A DNA stretch of 39,112 nt from Enterococcus mundtii (GCF_002947535.1 NZ_PUAP01000047.1:1-39112); one strand, 5' to 3'; shown: positions 1-8,995, numbered from the stretch's first letter. Notes: generated from the letters alone by a model not told the origin. Program-made: numbers and translations.

Positions 1-324
1 AAACCAGCTTATATCACAATTGAAGATTTGAATGTCAAGGGGATGATGAAAAACCGGCATCTTTCAAAAGCTGTGAGAGAGCAATCTTTCTATGCTTTTC
101 GTAAAAAATTAGCAGACAAATGTAAAGTCTCTACTATTGAGTTAAGACTGGCCGATCGATTCTATCCTAGCTCGAAATTATGTTATGAATGTGGGCATAA
201 GAAAGTAGCTTTAAAGCTATCAGAGCGTACCTATCGTTGTGAGAACTGTGGGTACGTAGCAGATAGAGATTATAACGCAAGCATGAATTTGAAAGATGTG
301 AAGGAATACAATGTGATTGCATAA
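1..324 (+). CDS. tnpB: TnpB (IS605 OrfB) RNA-guided nuclease, C-terminal part, 5'-truncated by window edge
   Basis: The reading frame is open from base 1 and has no start inside the window. The visible 107 residues hold the end of the RuvC-like nuclease. The segment ITIEDLNVKGM carries the RuvC-II glutamate. A zinc ribbon follows (CYECGH ... CENCG), then the RuvC-III aspartate in VADRDYNASMNL. TnpB proteins are RNA-guided DNA nucleases encoded by IS200/IS605 and IS607 transposons; they cut the empty donor site and so favour retention of the element. Both RuvC acidic residues visible here are intact, so this half does not look like an inactivated TldR-type derivative. The N-terminal half cannot be judged. 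Confidence 0.88.
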   Translation, partial: KPAYITIEDLNVKGMMKNRHLSKAVREQSFYAFRKKLADKCKVSTIELRLADRFYPSSKLCYECGHKKVALKLSERTYRCENCGYVADRDYNASMNLKDVKEYNVIA

Positions 325-460
325 GCACGCAACTTTGTATATGTACCGATGGCTTAGTCGGGAATCAACGACTGTGGAGAACGAGACAAACCGTAGTAGT
401 GTCGAAGTGACGAGGCGGCGTTCGGTGAAACAGTAATTCTACCTACGTGAGTGGTAGAGA
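325..460 (+). ncRNA. Candidate omega RNA (reRNA) from the element's right end
   Basis: In TnpB systems the guide RNA scaffold is made from the 3' end of tnpB and the right end of the element, with the guide read from the flanking DNA. Here the 136 bp after the tnpB stop are non-coding and contain a final 6-bp perfect stem (438-443 with 453-458), as expected of an omega RNA end. The 5' limit probably lies within tnpB. The guide would then come from the sequence just before treR. This is inference from family architecture, not from a covariance match. Confidence 0.5.
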
Positions 461-467
461 AATCTCG

Positions 468-489
468 ATATAGGTATTTTTGTCTATAT
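468..489. promoter_or_regulatory. Inverted repeat between the IS end and treR
   Basis: ATATAG (468-473) and CTATAT (484-489) form an inverted repeat around a T-rich centre, 19 bp before the treR ATG. It could be an operator (TreR-type regulators bind AT-rich palindromes), a weak terminator for the element's RNA, or part of the element's right end. The sequence alone does not decide. Confidence 0.3.
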
Positions 490-508
490 TTTGAGTAGCA
501 GAGGAAAG

Positions 509-1222
509 ATGAACAAATTCAATGAAATTTTTTTAGACTTAGAAAAGAAAATCTTAGATAAAGAGTATCCTCCTCATACTTTACTACCCAGTGAAAATCA
601 ATTGATCAAAATTTATGGTGTTTCACGGGAAACAATTCGTAAAGCACTCAATCTATTGACAACAGAAGGATATATCCAAAAGAAACAAGGAAAAGGATCG
701 ATCGTTTTAGACCGTAACCGCTTTGACTTTCCCATTGCTGGATTGACAAGCTATAAAGAGCTTCAAGAAAACCAACATATTCCTAGTGAAACGATCGTGC
801 AAACACTTGAAGAAACAGTAGTCGACAACGAATTACACAAAGTTACTGGTTGGCCGATCGATACACCTGTCTGGCATTTAGTCCGCCAAAGGAAAATCAA
901 TGGCGAAGTCGTCATTTTAGATCGGGACTATTTATTAAAAGAAACCGTACCTACTTTGACTAGCGAGCAAGCAAGCAACTCGATTTATGAGTACTTTGAG
1001 AATGAACTAGATCTCTCGATTGCCTATGCCCAAAAAGAAATCACCGTCGAACCGATCGATGATAGTATTGCAGAATCAATGGACCTCCACGACGATCCTT
1101 ACGTCGTGATCGTTCGTGGACTCGTCTATTTAGAGAATACCGAATGCTTCGAATACACTGAATCGATCCACCGCCTCGACAAATTCCGGTTCGTGGAATT
1201 TGCACGAAGAAGAAGGTTGTGA
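509..1222 (+). CDS. treR: TreR, GntR/HutC-family trehalose operon repressor
   Basis: This is a 237-residue GntR-family repressor. The N-terminal winged helix-turn-helix (about residues 5-70) contains PSENQLIKIYGVSRETIRKAL, and a UTRA ligand-binding domain follows (about 90-232). The best full-length match in memory is TreR, the repressor of trehalose PTS and phosphotrehalase genes, which senses trehalose-6-phosphate. I chose ATG 509, preceded by AGAGGAAAG, over an in-frame TTG at 491 that adds six residues. A trehalose operon normally next to this gene is not visible; a transposon end lies directly upstream, so the native promoter may be displaced or replaced. The stop codon lies within the first bases of an intergenic repeat (from 1214), but the length is normal for the family. 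Confidence 0.85.
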   Translation: MNKFNEIFLDLEKKILDKEYPPHTLLPSENQLIKIYGVSRETIRKALNLLTTEGYIQKKQGKGSIVLDRNRFDFPIAGLTSYKELQENQHIPSETIVQTLEETVVDNELHKVTGWPIDTPVWHLVRQRKINGEVVILDRDYLLKETVPTLTSEQASNSIYEYFENELDLSIAYAQKEITVEPIDDSIAESMDLHDDPYVVIVRGLVYLENTECFEYTESIHRLDKFRFVEFARRRRL

Positions 1223-1510
1223 GAAAGCCGTTCAGCTCCGAATAGTAAGACGGAAATTGAGAAAATAGCTCCTCATATTTTTTCAATTTTTGACTTACTA
1301 TTGAAGGAGTTGGTTTTCGAACACCGTTTATCTAGGTTGTGAAAGAAGCGGTTAGCACTAAGGCAGAAGACGGAAAAATCGAAAATGGTTGTTTCATTTT
1401 TGATTTTTTTGGCTTGTGACCGAAGTGTTGCTTCTTGAACACCGATTATCTAGGCTGTAAGAAAAGCGTCCTGACCTGAACAGCAAGATAGTAAATACGT
1501 GCTGTTCTTT
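1214..1510 (+). repeat. Tandem intergenic repeat, two full units of about 118-120 bp plus a partial third
   Basis: Units begin with AGGTTGTGA-like bases at 1214, 1334 and 1452 (the third reads AGGCTGTAAG). Each has a GAAAGAAGCG-like block, an A-rich block that can pair with a T-rich block (GAAATTGAGAAAA with TTTTTTCAATTT in unit 1), and a closing GAACACCGnTTATCTAG. The first unit supplies the treR stop codon TGA at 1220-1222. A relative in the opposite orientation lies at 33130-33343. The units look like members of a dispersed enterococcal intergenic repeat family. No protein is encoded, and the 390 bp between treR and msrB hold nothing else apart from the msrB promoter. Confidence 0.75.
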
Positions 1511-1559
1511 AAATTTCCGCTAAGCCATTGGGCTACTCTCCCTTTCAAAAGCAGATTGT

Positions 1560-1587
1560 TTGCTTCTATTTCAGATGGCAGTATGAT
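1560..1587 (+). promoter_or_regulatory. Probable msrB promoter
   Basis: A TTGCTT -35-like box (1560-1565) and a TATGAT -10 box (1582-1587) are separated by 16 bp, ending 24 bp before the msrB start. The -10 is good and the -35 is weak. Confidence 0.45.
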
Positions 1588-1611
1588 TAAGAGACAAAGG
1601 GGGCATTATCA

Positions 1612-2058
1612 ATGAGCAAACCAACCGACGCAAACCAAGAAAACTTAAAAGAAACATTATCTCCGATCTCTTATGCAGTGACACAAGAAAATGCGACAGA
1701 ACGTCCATTTACTGGAGAATACGACGACTTTTATGAAAAAGGGATCTATGTCGATATCGTTAGCGGCGAACCGCTTTTCAGTTCTGCAGAGAAATATGAT
1801 GCAGGCTGTGGTTGGCCAGCTTTTAGCCAACCAATCAGCAGAAAAGACGTCAAAGAAAAAGCGGATTTTTCTCATGGGATGCACCGAGTCGAAGTAAGAA
1901 GTAATGAAGCCGACTCCCATCTTGGACATGTTTTTAATGATGGACCCGCAGATAAAGGTGGCTTACGCTATTGCATCAACTCTGCTGCCTTGAAATTTAT
2001 CCCTTATGAAGAAATGGATACTGCTGGTTACAGTGAATATAAATCAATTGTCGAATAA
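1612..2058 (+). CDS. msrB: MsrB, peptide-methionine (R)-S-oxide reductase
   Basis: This 148-residue cytosolic repair enzyme reduces the R epimer of methionine sulfoxide in proteins, with recycling by thioredoxin. The family signature is clear: GCGWPAF around residue 66 with the likely resolving cysteine, [21 protein letters not shown], and the catalytic cysteine in RYCINSAAL. The two CxxC pairs that bind structural zinc in many MsrB proteins are absent, so this is the zinc-free form. Start is ATG 1612, 8 bases after AAAGGGGG. It is a stand-alone MsrB, not fused to MsrA, and is followed by a strong terminator, so it is probably monocistronic. Confidence 0.93.
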   Translation: MSKPTDANQENLKETLSPISYAVTQENATERPFTGEYDDFYEKGIYVDIVSGEPLFSSAEKYDAGCGWPAFSQPISRKDVKEKADFSHGMHRVEVRSNEADSHLGHVFNDGPADKGGLRYCINSAALKFIPYEEMDTAGYSEYKSIVE

Positions 2059-2086
2059 GTCGAGTGTGATAAAATCACATCGCTCC

Positions 2087-2147
2087 GAAAAATAAGCCTG
2101 AACCTCCGGAAATTGTTCTAATTTCTGGAGGTTCAGGCTTATTTTTG
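2087..2147. terminator. Bidirectional rho-independent terminator between msrB and the convergent gene
   Basis: A 24-bp near-perfect stem (2091-2114 with 2120-2143, 5-base loop) is flanked by an A run on the left and a T run on the right. It can therefore end msrB transcripts rightwards and those of the tocopherol-cyclase-like gene leftwards. Confidence 0.9.
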
Positions 2148-2181
2148 GAGGTGCGATATAACTATTATATGATCAAGCTCC

Positions 2182-3126
2182 TTAATACTCGTGCCCACGG
2201 AGATTGCCCACTTCTTCAAAACCAGCAGCCTTCCCCTTTTGATGAAAGATTTCTTGCTTATTTTTTCGGACAATCAAGGTCATCTCTGTACTCGCTTTCT
2301 CACGAATGATCCGGCTCATCTGACCTTGTTGTGGCGCCATCAACGCATGCCCTTCTTTTGCTAGCACTTGCATTTCTAGTTCAATGTTTTTTTGCTGTAT
2401 TCGAATGATCAGATGCTCCTCTTCACGGAAAATTTCCGAAATTTTGGCTCCATCATAGGTGGATAAGCCATGTTCTTCCTCACCGACTTGTAAAACCGAA
2501 ATGATTCCTAAAAAACGGAAACCTAAAAACGGGATCTCTGCTGCGGAAAAGAAAAAGCGAGCATCCGAATCGCTAAACTGATTGCATTGGACCCATAAAT
2601 AGGTTGCGGGAAATGAACTTCCCCAGTCCTTTTCTAAATATCCTATTCCATTCGTAAAATCAATGAGTTGGCCGTTCCAACTCAACGTTCCTTCTAACGA
2701 ATGCTTCATGCTTAAAATTCCGTGGTAGCATTCCATAAAAGATAAATAAGAGAAAGGTCCCATGATACTTGGGGCATAGCGACTCCTTTTCAACGGAGTA
2801 AACTCTCCATAAGAAATCGTTCCTTCAATCGTCAATGAGGGACTACGTAAAGCTAGTGTGATTCCTTCCTCGCTAAATGTGTTCTCACCGATTTTCACAA
2901 ACAAACGATCTTCGCTTGCCATGAAGACTTCACGATCAAAATGGAAGACTTCCGAAGACTCATGATTGATCACTTGGATAAACGGGCACTTTTCTCCTTG
3001 TTCTCCAATGGAGTAACCCGGAATAAATGCGTAGACTTCATCGCCGATTTGATGCTTAAAATACCAACCTTCAAAGAACGGCGCTTTTTTCGTTTCACCA
3101 TGATAAAACTTATCCGTTGTAATCAC
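2182..3126 (-). CDS. Tocopherol cyclase-fold family protein
   Basis: This protein of about 314 residues is related to the tocopherol cyclase family (lipocalin-like double domain) also found in bacteria that make no tocopherol. Signature segments visible are FFEGWYFK near the start, the block around MECYHGILSMKHSLEG in the middle, and GYLEKDWGSSFPATYLWVQCNQF. There is no signal peptide or membrane segment. The frame extends to an ATG at 3162, but that codon lacks a Shine-Dalgarno sequence. A GTG at 3126 is preceded by GAAGGGAG at 8 bases and gives the usual TTDKFYHG start, so I prefer it. The substrate in Firmicutes is unknown, and cyclase activity should not be assumed. Monocistronic, between two terminators. 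Confidence 0.8.
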   Translation of the reverse strand: MITTDKFYHGETKKAPFFEGWYFKHQIGDEVYAFIPGYSIGEQGEKCPFIQVINHESSEVFHFDREVFMASEDRLFVKIGENTFSEEGITLALRSPSLTIEGTISYGEFTPLKRSRYAPSIMGPFSYLSFMECYHGILSMKHSLEGTLSWNGQLIDFTNGIGYLEKDWGSSFPATYLWVQCNQFSDSDARFFFSAAEIPFLGFRFLGIISVLQVGEEEHGLSTYDGAKISEIFREEEHLIIRIQQKNIELEMQVLAKEGHALMAPQQGQMSRIIREKASTEMTLIVRKNKQEIFHQKGKAAGFEEVGNLRGHEY

Positions 3127-3222
3127 CTCGTCCACTCCCTTCAGATAGATTAAGTTTACCATGTTTTTTTATAGCTTCTAGCCGATACGCTTGAATCTAG
3201 GTTCTGAACTAATATAACTAGA

Positions 3223-3266
3223 AAAAACACATGATCCGTTTCTTGCTACTTGGATCATGTGTTTTT
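3223..3266 (-). terminator. Terminator of the ymdB-ymcA-mutS-mutL-maf operon
   Basis: A 15-bp perfect stem (3223-3237 with 3252-3266) is followed, on the leftward strand, by a T run. It lies 35 bp after the maf stop. Confidence 0.88.
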
Positions 3267-3300
3267 GATTTTATTCACCTAGATACAGACGTCCACGATT

Positions 3301-3864
3301 TTAGGATAAAAGATCTGGCCATTTTTTCAACGCCTGATTGACTGCGCCGATCGGAAAGCCGACAATACTATAGTAATCGCCAGAAATCGATTCTACGAAA
3401 GCCCCTGCGTAACTTTGAATGCCGTACGCCCCAGCTTTATCACGGTGATCGCCAGTTGCTAGATAGCGCTCGATCTCTTCATCGGTCAATTCATAAAAAG
3501 TGACTGATGCCTGAGAAAGGATGCACTCTTCTTGAGTCCCATCAGTTATTACGACGGCTGTGTAGACGTCGTGTGTCGTACCACTGAATTTGCGTAACAT
3601 CCGTTTCGCCTCTTCATCATCTTCTGGTTTACCAAGGATTTCGTTTCCTAGAACTACGGTAGTATCACTAGCAATAACTAACGTTTCTTCATTATTTTGT
3701 ACAGCAGTTGCTTTTTCTGCTGCCATTCGTTGGACATAAGCAACTGGGTCTTCTTTTGGCTTAGGCGTTTCATCAATATCTGCCGGTTGGATCGAGAATT
3801 CTGGCACTAATCTTTCGAGTAATTCTTTTCTTCTAGGCGACTGTGAAGCCAATACTATTTTCAT
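3301..3864 (-). CDS. maf: Maf family nucleoside triphosphate pyrophosphatase
   Basis: This 187-residue protein begins MKIVLASQSPRRKELL, the Maf phosphate-binding start. It continues with IASDTTV, the KPxD-like GKPEDDEEAKRML block, FSGTTHDVYTAV and DKAGAYGIQ, all typical of Maf/YhdE house-cleaning pyrophosphatases that hydrolyse dTTP, UTP and modified nucleotides. Start is ATG 3864 with GGAAGG upstream; a TTG just before it is not needed. It is the last gene of the leftward mutS-mutL operon, 28 bp after mutL, and is followed by a terminator. Confidence 0.92.
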   Translation of the reverse strand: MKIVLASQSPRRKELLERLVPEFSIQPADIDETPKPKEDPVAYVQRMAAEKATAVQNNEETLVIASDTTVVLGNEILGKPEDDEEAKRMLRKFSGTTHDVYTAVVITDGTQEECILSQASVTFYELTDEEIERYLATGDHRDKAGAYGIQSYAGAFVESISGDYYSIVGFPIGAVNQALKKWPDLLS

Positions 3865-3892
3865 CAAAAACTTCCTTTCCGAATCTCGCGGA

Positions 3893-6001
3893 TCAATGCG
3901 GATCTTGGATTCGTTTGAACATTCGTTCCATGTCTGAATTCGTAAAGTGGATCAGTACCGGACGACCATGAGGACAGTTGAACGGATTCTCACATTTTGC
4001 TAAGTCTTTTAGTAAGATTCTCGCTTGTGCCTCATTCAAATAGTGATTCGCTTTGATCGAGCGTTTACAGCTCATCATGATCGCTGTGGCTTCTCTGAAT
4101 TTCTTCACATTCACTTCGCCAGTTGTCAATAACATGTCGATCATCCCTTGAATGATCGATTCTTCTTCCCCACTTGGATACCAAGTCGGATGCGCTCGCA
4201 CGATAAAACTATTCTGACCAAATTCTTCCAGATAAATGCCTGCCTCTTCTAATAGTTCTTTCTTCTCTTTTAGCTTGATTGCATCACTATTAGGATAGTC
4301 TAAAACAAAAGGAACGAGTAATTCTTGCAAATCATCTGAAACATCGCCGATTTTTTCACGGAAATATTCATATTTGATCCGCTCTTGCGCAGCATGTTGG
4401 TCAATGATGTATAAGCCTTCATTGCTTTGGGCAAATAGATAGGTTCCGTGCATTTGGCCAAAATATTCAAGGTGCGGAAAGCGTTGCGTTGGCACTTCCT
4501 GCTCGACTTTACTGATTGCTTTTTCCAAACTTCGACTGTCTTGGCTCATGTCAAACTCAGGATGCAACTTGCTTTCTTCTTGTTCAAAGCCTTGTTCTTC
4601 CTCTATGGTTTTCTCTTCTACTGATTCCGTCAGATCTTCTTGTGCTTGAGAGTTATCAACAGTGGATAAATGATCCTGTTGAAAGTTATCCACTGATTTT
4701 TCTACAAAGTTATCAACAATTTCACCAGAGTTATCCACCGTTTTTTCCTCTTTTTCTGGATAATTCAGTGTATCTTCAGAAAAAACAGAAGAGTTTTCAA
4801 CATTTTCCACAGACTTATCAACAGGGTAGGCTGATTTTTGTGGATTTTCTTCCACGTAAAATGTACCTGTCTGGCGATCGAAATTCAAACTTTGGGGTTT
4901 CTTTGGTGGTTCCTCAAACGCATAAGAAAGATCGATTTCGATTTGTTCTGTTTTAGGTTGATCGGCAATTTTTTTCTTGAAGCGCAAATTGTCTGCTGCA
5001 CTAGGAATCAGATTTTCTTGACTTAGTGCTTGTTGGATCGCTTGTGCAATCAATTCAGTCAGTTCTTTTTCCTTTGATAAACGAACTTCTTGCTTCGTTG
5101 GATGGACATTCACATCGACAAGCAACGGGTCCATTTTGACTTCTAAAACAGCGATTGGAAAACGACCAACCATCAGTTTAGAACCATAACCTGCCACGAT
5201 TGCTTTGTTCAAAGAAAAGTTCTTGATAAAACGACCGTTGATGATCGTTGAAAGATAATTACGACTCGCACGAGTGACTTCTGGTAAAGAAATATAACCT
5301 GAAACTTCAAAATCAAGATCTTTTGCTTCAACCTTCAACATTTTTTTCGCTGTCGCCAAACCATAGATTCCGGCAATCGTTTGTTTCAAATCTCCGTTAC
5401 CAGCTGTTGCTAACATCTTGTTGCCATCATGGACTAAGCGAAAGGCGATGTCAGGATGGCTCAACGCTAGTCGATTGACGATATCGCCTATATTCGCCAA
5501 TTCCGTTTGTAATGTCTTGACGTATTTTAGCCGTGCAGGCGTGTTGAAAAACAAATTACTGACTGTGATTTTTGTTCCTTGTCTCAATGGAGCAGGGCGA
5601 TGTGTCAACACTTCCCCACCTTTTAATTCAAGATAGGTCCCTTGTGTTTCATCTTGATTGGCTGTCTCGATCGTCAATTCAGAGACAGAAGCAATACTAG
5701 GAAGAGCTTCCCCACGGAACCCTAATGTCCGAATGCGGAATAAATCATCGCGGTTATGGATTTTACTCGTCGCGTGACGTTTGAACGCATTTTCAACGTC
5801 TTCTGCTAAGATTCCTTCACCATTATCGATGATTTGGATTTTTCGTAAACCGGCTTCTTCTACGAGAATATCGATTTGAGAGCTATGGGCATCAATGGCA
5901 TTCTCAACAAGTTCCTTCACCACAGAAGCGGGTCGTTCAACGACTTCTCCTGCGGCGATTTGATTGGCCAAGCGTTCGGATAATTCTTGGATCTTCGCCA
6001 T
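3893..6001 (-). CDS. mutL: MutL, DNA mismatch repair ATPase and endonuclease
   Basis: This 702-residue protein couples MutS mismatch recognition to strand incision. The GHKL ATPase domain (about 1-330) shows [17 protein letters not shown], the ATSKI block and TLGFRGEAL. The C-terminal dimerisation and nuclease domain (about 510-702) has [12 protein letters not shown], the [10 protein letters not shown] block and CPHGRP, the metal-binding set of nicking MutL proteins, as expected in an organism without MutH. Between them is a long acidic linker (about 340-500) in which Val-Asp-Asn recurs; its DNA carries many DnaA-box-like 9-mers. ATG 6001 follows GAAGAAGGTG. The gene lies 17 bp after mutS. 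Confidence 0.97.
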   Translation of the reverse strand: MAKIQELSERLANQIAAGEVVERPASVVKELVENAIDAHSSQIDILVEEAGLRKIQIIDNGEGILAEDVENAFKRHATSKIHNRDDLFRIRTLGFRGEALPSIASVSELTIETANQDETQGTYLELKGGEVLTHRPAPLRQGTKITVSNLFFNTPARLKYVKTLQTELANIGDIVNRLALSHPDIAFRLVHDGNKMLATAGNGDLKQTIAGIYGLATAKKMLKVEAKDLDFEVSGYISLPEVTRASRNYLSTIINGRFIKNFSLNKAIVAGYGSKLMVGRFPIAVLEVKMDPLLVDVNVHPTKQEVRLSKEKELTELIAQAIQQALSQENLIPSAADNLRFKKKIADQPKTEQIEIDLSYAFEEPPKKPQSLNFDRQTGTFYVEENPQKSAYPVDKSVENVENSSVFSEDTLNYPEKEEKTVDNSGEIVDNFVEKSVDNFQQDHLSTVDNSQAQEDLTESVEEKTIEEEQGFEQEESKLHPEFDMSQDSRSLEKAISKVEQEVPTQRFPHLEYFGQMHGTYLFAQSNEGLYIIDQHAAQERIKYEYFREKIGDVSDDLQELLVPFVLDYPNSDAIKLKEKKELLEEAGIYLEEFGQNSFIVRAHPTWYPSGEEESIIQGMIDMLLTTGEVNVKKFREATAIMMSCKRSIKANHYLNEAQARILLKDLAKCENPFNCPHGRPVLIHFTNSDMERMFKRIQDPH
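4653..4823. other. Cluster of DnaA-box-like 9-mers inside the mutL linker
   Basis: Within 171 bp, on the forward strand, TTATCAACA occurs at 4653, 4710 and 4815, TTATCCACT at 4686, TTATCCACC at 4731 and TTTTCCACA at 4803. On the reverse strand, TTATCCACT occurs at 4661-4669 and TTATCCAGA at 4755-4763. Most differ by one base from TTATCCACA. They coincide with codons for Val-Asp-Asn in the MutL linker, so a protein-level explanation is equally possible. Confidence 0.5.
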
Positions 6002-6018
6002 CGATCAGCACCTTCTTC

Positions 6019-8637
6019 CTATAATTGTTTTTGCAGTTCGTACAGTTTATTCAACGCATCCATTGGCGTCATTTCTAGTAGGTTCAACTGTTTCAATGCA
6101 GCAATGATTTGCGTTTCAGCTTCCGTTACTTCACCAAATAAAGATAGTTGTTGACTTTCTTCATTGACCTGATGGCTTGGTTGGTTGGTTTGTGACTTAG
6201 GATAGTCGCTTTTTTTCGTGACAGATGCTTCAAGTGCAGAGACATGGTGTGTCGTTTCTCCTGATTCTAAAAAGGCTAAGATCGCAGAGGCACGTGACAA
6301 TAATTCATCTGGTAGACCCGCAATCTTAGCTACATGGATCCCGTAGCTTTTATCTGCTGGACCGTCCATCATCTTGTGTAAAAATACCACATCACCATCT
6401 TTTTCGACTGCACCAACATGGACATTTTTCAATTGCGGTAATTCCGTATCAAGCACCGTCAACTCATGATAGTGGGTAGAAAACAATGTCTTCGCTTTAA
6501 CATGTTGATGGATATACTCGATGATGGCTTGTGCTAATGCCATACCATCGTAAGTGGCTGTTCCTCGACCGAGTTCATCAAATAAAATCAAACTATTCGG
6601 CGTCGCATGACGCAACGCTTGGTTGGCTTCCATCATTTCCACCATAAAGGTACTTTGCCCCGCAATCAAATCATCACTTGCACCGATTCGAGTAAAAATC
6701 CGATCAAAAATCGGTAGCACTGCTTTTTGCGCCGGAACAAAACAGCCCATCTGTGCCATCAATACCGTTAATGCTAACTGTCGCATATACGTACTTTTAC
6801 CAGACATATTAGGACCGGTGATCAACAAGATCATTTCTTCTTCCGACATGATCACGCTATTTGGGATATATTCTTGATGCCCTAACACTTTTTCTACAAC
6901 CGGATGACGACCTTCTTCGATCACTAGTGTCTTTTGGTTCGTCAATTCTGGACGAACATATTGATAACGCTCACTGATCGTTGCAAAACTTTGTAAGACG
7001 TCTACAGTACTCAGTGTTTTCGCTAAAGTTTGCAGTGGCTGGATTGCTTTTTTCACTTCTTCTCTAACAGCTAAAAAGAGTTGGTATTCTAGATCTACTG
7101 ATTTTTCTTCCGCTTCTAGAATCTGTGTTTCTAATTCTTTTAATTCAGGTGTGATAAATCGTTCTGCATTGGCTAACGTTTGTTTCCGTTCATATTTTTC
7201 CAGTTCGGCATTCATCAAATTCGCTTTCGTGATTTCAATATAATAACCAAACACTCGATTAAAACCAACTTTTAAATTTTTGATCCCTGTACTTTGGCGT
7301 TCGCGCGCTTCTAATTCTGCTAACCACTGTTTACCATTCCTCATCGCAGAACGATAGGTGTCTAGCTGTTCATTGAAGCCGTCTTTGATGACGTTTCCTT
7401 CAGTGATTTGCAAAGGTGCGTCTTCTTGGATCGCTTGTTCAATCAACTCAACTAATGAATCCATTGGCTGCATATCTGTTAATAACTCTGACCATTGTCC
7501 TTGATCGATGCCTTCAATCAGCCCGCGAATCATCGGTACTTGTTGTAGCGATGTTTTTAACTGGATCAAATCTCGACCATTGACGTTACCAAATGCGACA
7601 CGTCCAGCTAAACGTTCTAAATCATAGACTTTCGTCAACGCACTCTGTAAATCAAGACGTTCAAAATAACTATTGATCAGCGATGCCACCATTTCTTGCC
7701 GAGCATTGATTTGATGGGATTGGATCAGCGGACGATCAAGCCATTGTTTTAGCAAACGTCCCCCCATCGCAGTTTTGGTTTCATCTAACAACCACAGAAG
7801 CGTGCCGTGTTTTTTTCCAGTACGGATCGACTGGCTTAATTCTAAATTGAATTTAGAATAATAATCCATCTTCAAAAAATGATCTGGTTGGTATTCGACT
7901 GCTTTTTGGATATGTGCCAAACTTCTTTTTTGGGTGACTGCTAAATAAGTAAGTAACTTTCCAGTCGCTTCCTTCTCTAATTCATCCGTCAACTCACTCG
8001 TTAGAAAATTGAATTCCGCATTTTCTTCTACACTTTCTTGTTTTGAAAAGACTAAGCCAAGTCTTGTACTTAGTTGTTCATATAACGTTTCACTGATTTC
8101 TGTTCCTAGAATCAATTCTTTTGTTTGTAACGCGGAGGTTTCGTTCAAAACGGCTTCTTCATCAAGTAAGCGGGCTGTTTTTAATTCGCCTGTACTCAAA
8201 TCGGCATAAGCAAAACCAAAAGCGGAACCTTGATTGACCACAGCCGTCAGAAAGTTGTTGTCCTTGGCTGATAATCCTTTACTGTCCATCACTGTTCCAG
8301 GAGTCACTAATTGCACGACTTCTCGTTTGACCATTCCTTTAGTCGTCTTAGGATCTTCGACTTGTTCACAAATCGCTACTTTGTATCCTTTTTCGATCAA
8401 ACTGTCGATATATCCTTGTGCAGAATGATGCGGTACCCCACACATCGGGATTGGATCATCCGCATTACGATTTCGACTAGTTAATGTCAGTTCTAAGATT
8501 TGTGCTGCTTTGACAGCATCTTCATAAAATAATTCATAAAAATCTCCGAGACGATAGAACAAAAAAGCATCTTGGTATTGTGCCTTGATGCTTAGATATT
8601 GTTCCATCATTGGAGTGTTCTTAGTTTTTTGAGGCAT
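6019..8637 (-). CDS. mutS: MutS, DNA mismatch recognition ATPase
   Basis: This 872-residue protein is full length for the family. The N-terminal mismatch-binding domain holds the Phe-x-Glu wedge in GDFYELF (about residue 35). The C-terminal ABC-type ATPase has Walker [14 protein letters not shown], Walker B with signature [16 protein letters not shown] and the STHYHEL switch. The C-terminal tail (about 800-872) carries the usual dimer or beta-clamp region after a polar linker. ATG 8637 lies inside the end of ymcA (17-bp overlap), showing translational coupling, and mutL follows after 17 bp. It acts with MutL to correct replication errors. Confidence 0.98.
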   Translation of the reverse strand: MPQKTKNTPMMEQYLSIKAQYQDAFLFYRLGDFYELFYEDAVKAAQILELTLTSRNRNADDPIPMCGVPHHSAQGYIDSLIEKGYKVAICEQVEDPKTTKGMVKREVVQLVTPGTVMDSKGLSAKDNNFLTAVVNQGSAFGFAYADLSTGELKTARLLDEEAVLNETSALQTKELILGTEISETLYEQLSTRLGLVFSKQESVEENAEFNFLTSELTDELEKEATGKLLTYLAVTQKRSLAHIQKAVEYQPDHFLKMDYYSKFNLELSQSIRTGKKHGTLLWLLDETKTAMGGRLLKQWLDRPLIQSHQINARQEMVASLINSYFERLDLQSALTKVYDLERLAGRVAFGNVNGRDLIQLKTSLQQVPMIRGLIEGIDQGQWSELLTDMQPMDSLVELIEQAIQEDAPLQITEGNVIKDGFNEQLDTYRSAMRNGKQWLAELEARERQSTGIKNLKVGFNRVFGYYIEITKANLMNAELEKYERKQTLANAERFITPELKELETQILEAEEKSVDLEYQLFLAVREEVKKAIQPLQTLAKTLSTVDVLQSFATISERYQYVRPELTNQKTLVIEEGRHPVVEKVLGHQEYIPNSVIMSEEEMILLITGPNMSGKSTYMRQLALTVLMAQMGCFVPAQKAVLPIFDRIFTRIGASDDLIAGQSTFMVEMMEANQALRHATPNSLILFDELGRGTATYDGMALAQAIIEYIHQHVKAKTLFSTHYHELTVLDTELPQLKNVHVGAVEKDGDVVFLHKMMDGPADKSYGIHVAKIAGLPDELLSRASAILAFLESGETTHHVSALEASVTKKSDYPKSQTNQPSHQVNEESQQLSLFGEVTEAETQIIAALKQLNLLEMTPMDALNKLYELQKQL

Positions 8638-8995
8638 TATGCTCCTCCTCTATATACTCATTGATTTCATTTTGGATCATTTGAGTCAAGTGCTGCAATA
8701 ACTCATTTGCTTCCACCAGTTGACGGCGGTAAGCGATCACTAAAGGATAGTCGTCGATTGATTGTGTCAAGACTTCGATCCGTTTGATTGCTTCTTTTTC
8801 TGCTTCTTTTTGTCCATAATGCGCATATTGTACTGCATCTTTTTGCGCTTGCTTCAATGCTTCTGTTTGTTGATTCAAGTAACGACTATGCTTCACTTTA
8901 TGTTCCAATTCTTGATAACGTGTGATCGTTTCATTCTTCTTTAAAAGAGTCGCTAATTGATCGACTTCTAATTGGATCGTCGTTTTGTCCTGCAC
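8621..8995 (-). CDS. ymcA: YmcA (RicA)-like, YlbF/YmcA family protein
   Basis: This 124-residue, mostly helical, highly charged protein belongs to the Com_YlbF/YmcA family (DUF964). In Bacillus, YmcA (RicA) forms a complex with YlbF and YaaT that is needed for RNase Y-dependent mRNA maturation and for biofilm formation and competence. The position just before mutS and after ymdB matches the Bacillus order. No cysteine is present, so the iron-sulfur ligation described for the Bacillus complex cannot come from this subunit here. Start is GTG 8995, with GAGAGGGA only a few bases upstream. Its 3' end overlaps mutS by 17 bp. Confidence 0.8.
   Translation of the reverse strand: MQDKTTIQLEVDQLATLLKKNETITRYQELEHKVKHSRYLNQQTEALKQAQKDAVQYAHYGQKEAEKEAIKRIEVLTQSIDDYPLVIAYRRQLVEANELLQHLTQMIQNEINEYIEEEHNASKN

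Larger units (their letters stand above)
1..460 (+). mobile_element. Right part of an IS200/IS605-type element (tnpB 3' end and right end)
   Basis: The window opens inside a tnpB gene. Downstream of its stop is about 130 bp of non-coding, hairpin-rich DNA typical of the right end of IS200/IS605-family elements, which carry subterminal hairpins rather than inverted terminal repeats. The last clear hairpin is TCTACC (438-443) pairing with GGTAGA (453-458). The exact right boundary cannot be fixed without the target site; it lies between this hairpin and the treR start at 509. The left end and any tnpA lie outside the window. Confidence 0.75.

Noticed and set aside
1041-1286. Reverse ORF opposite the treR 3' end
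   Set aside because: It is arginine-rich with no ribosome binding site, and it spans the treR end and the intergenic repeat.
1214-1510. CRISPR array
   Set aside because: The units are about 120 bp and diverged along their whole length, without constant short repeats and unique spacers, and no cas gene is near.
4653-4823. Chromosomal replication origin
   Set aside because: The DnaA-like boxes lie inside mutL, with no dnaA, dnaN or AT-rich unwinding region nearby. A titration-type cluster remains possible and is listed as a finding.
4516-4956. 146-codon forward ORF opposite mutL
   Set aside because: It is a mirror of the mutL linker with no ribosome binding site and a biased composition that follows the mutL codons.
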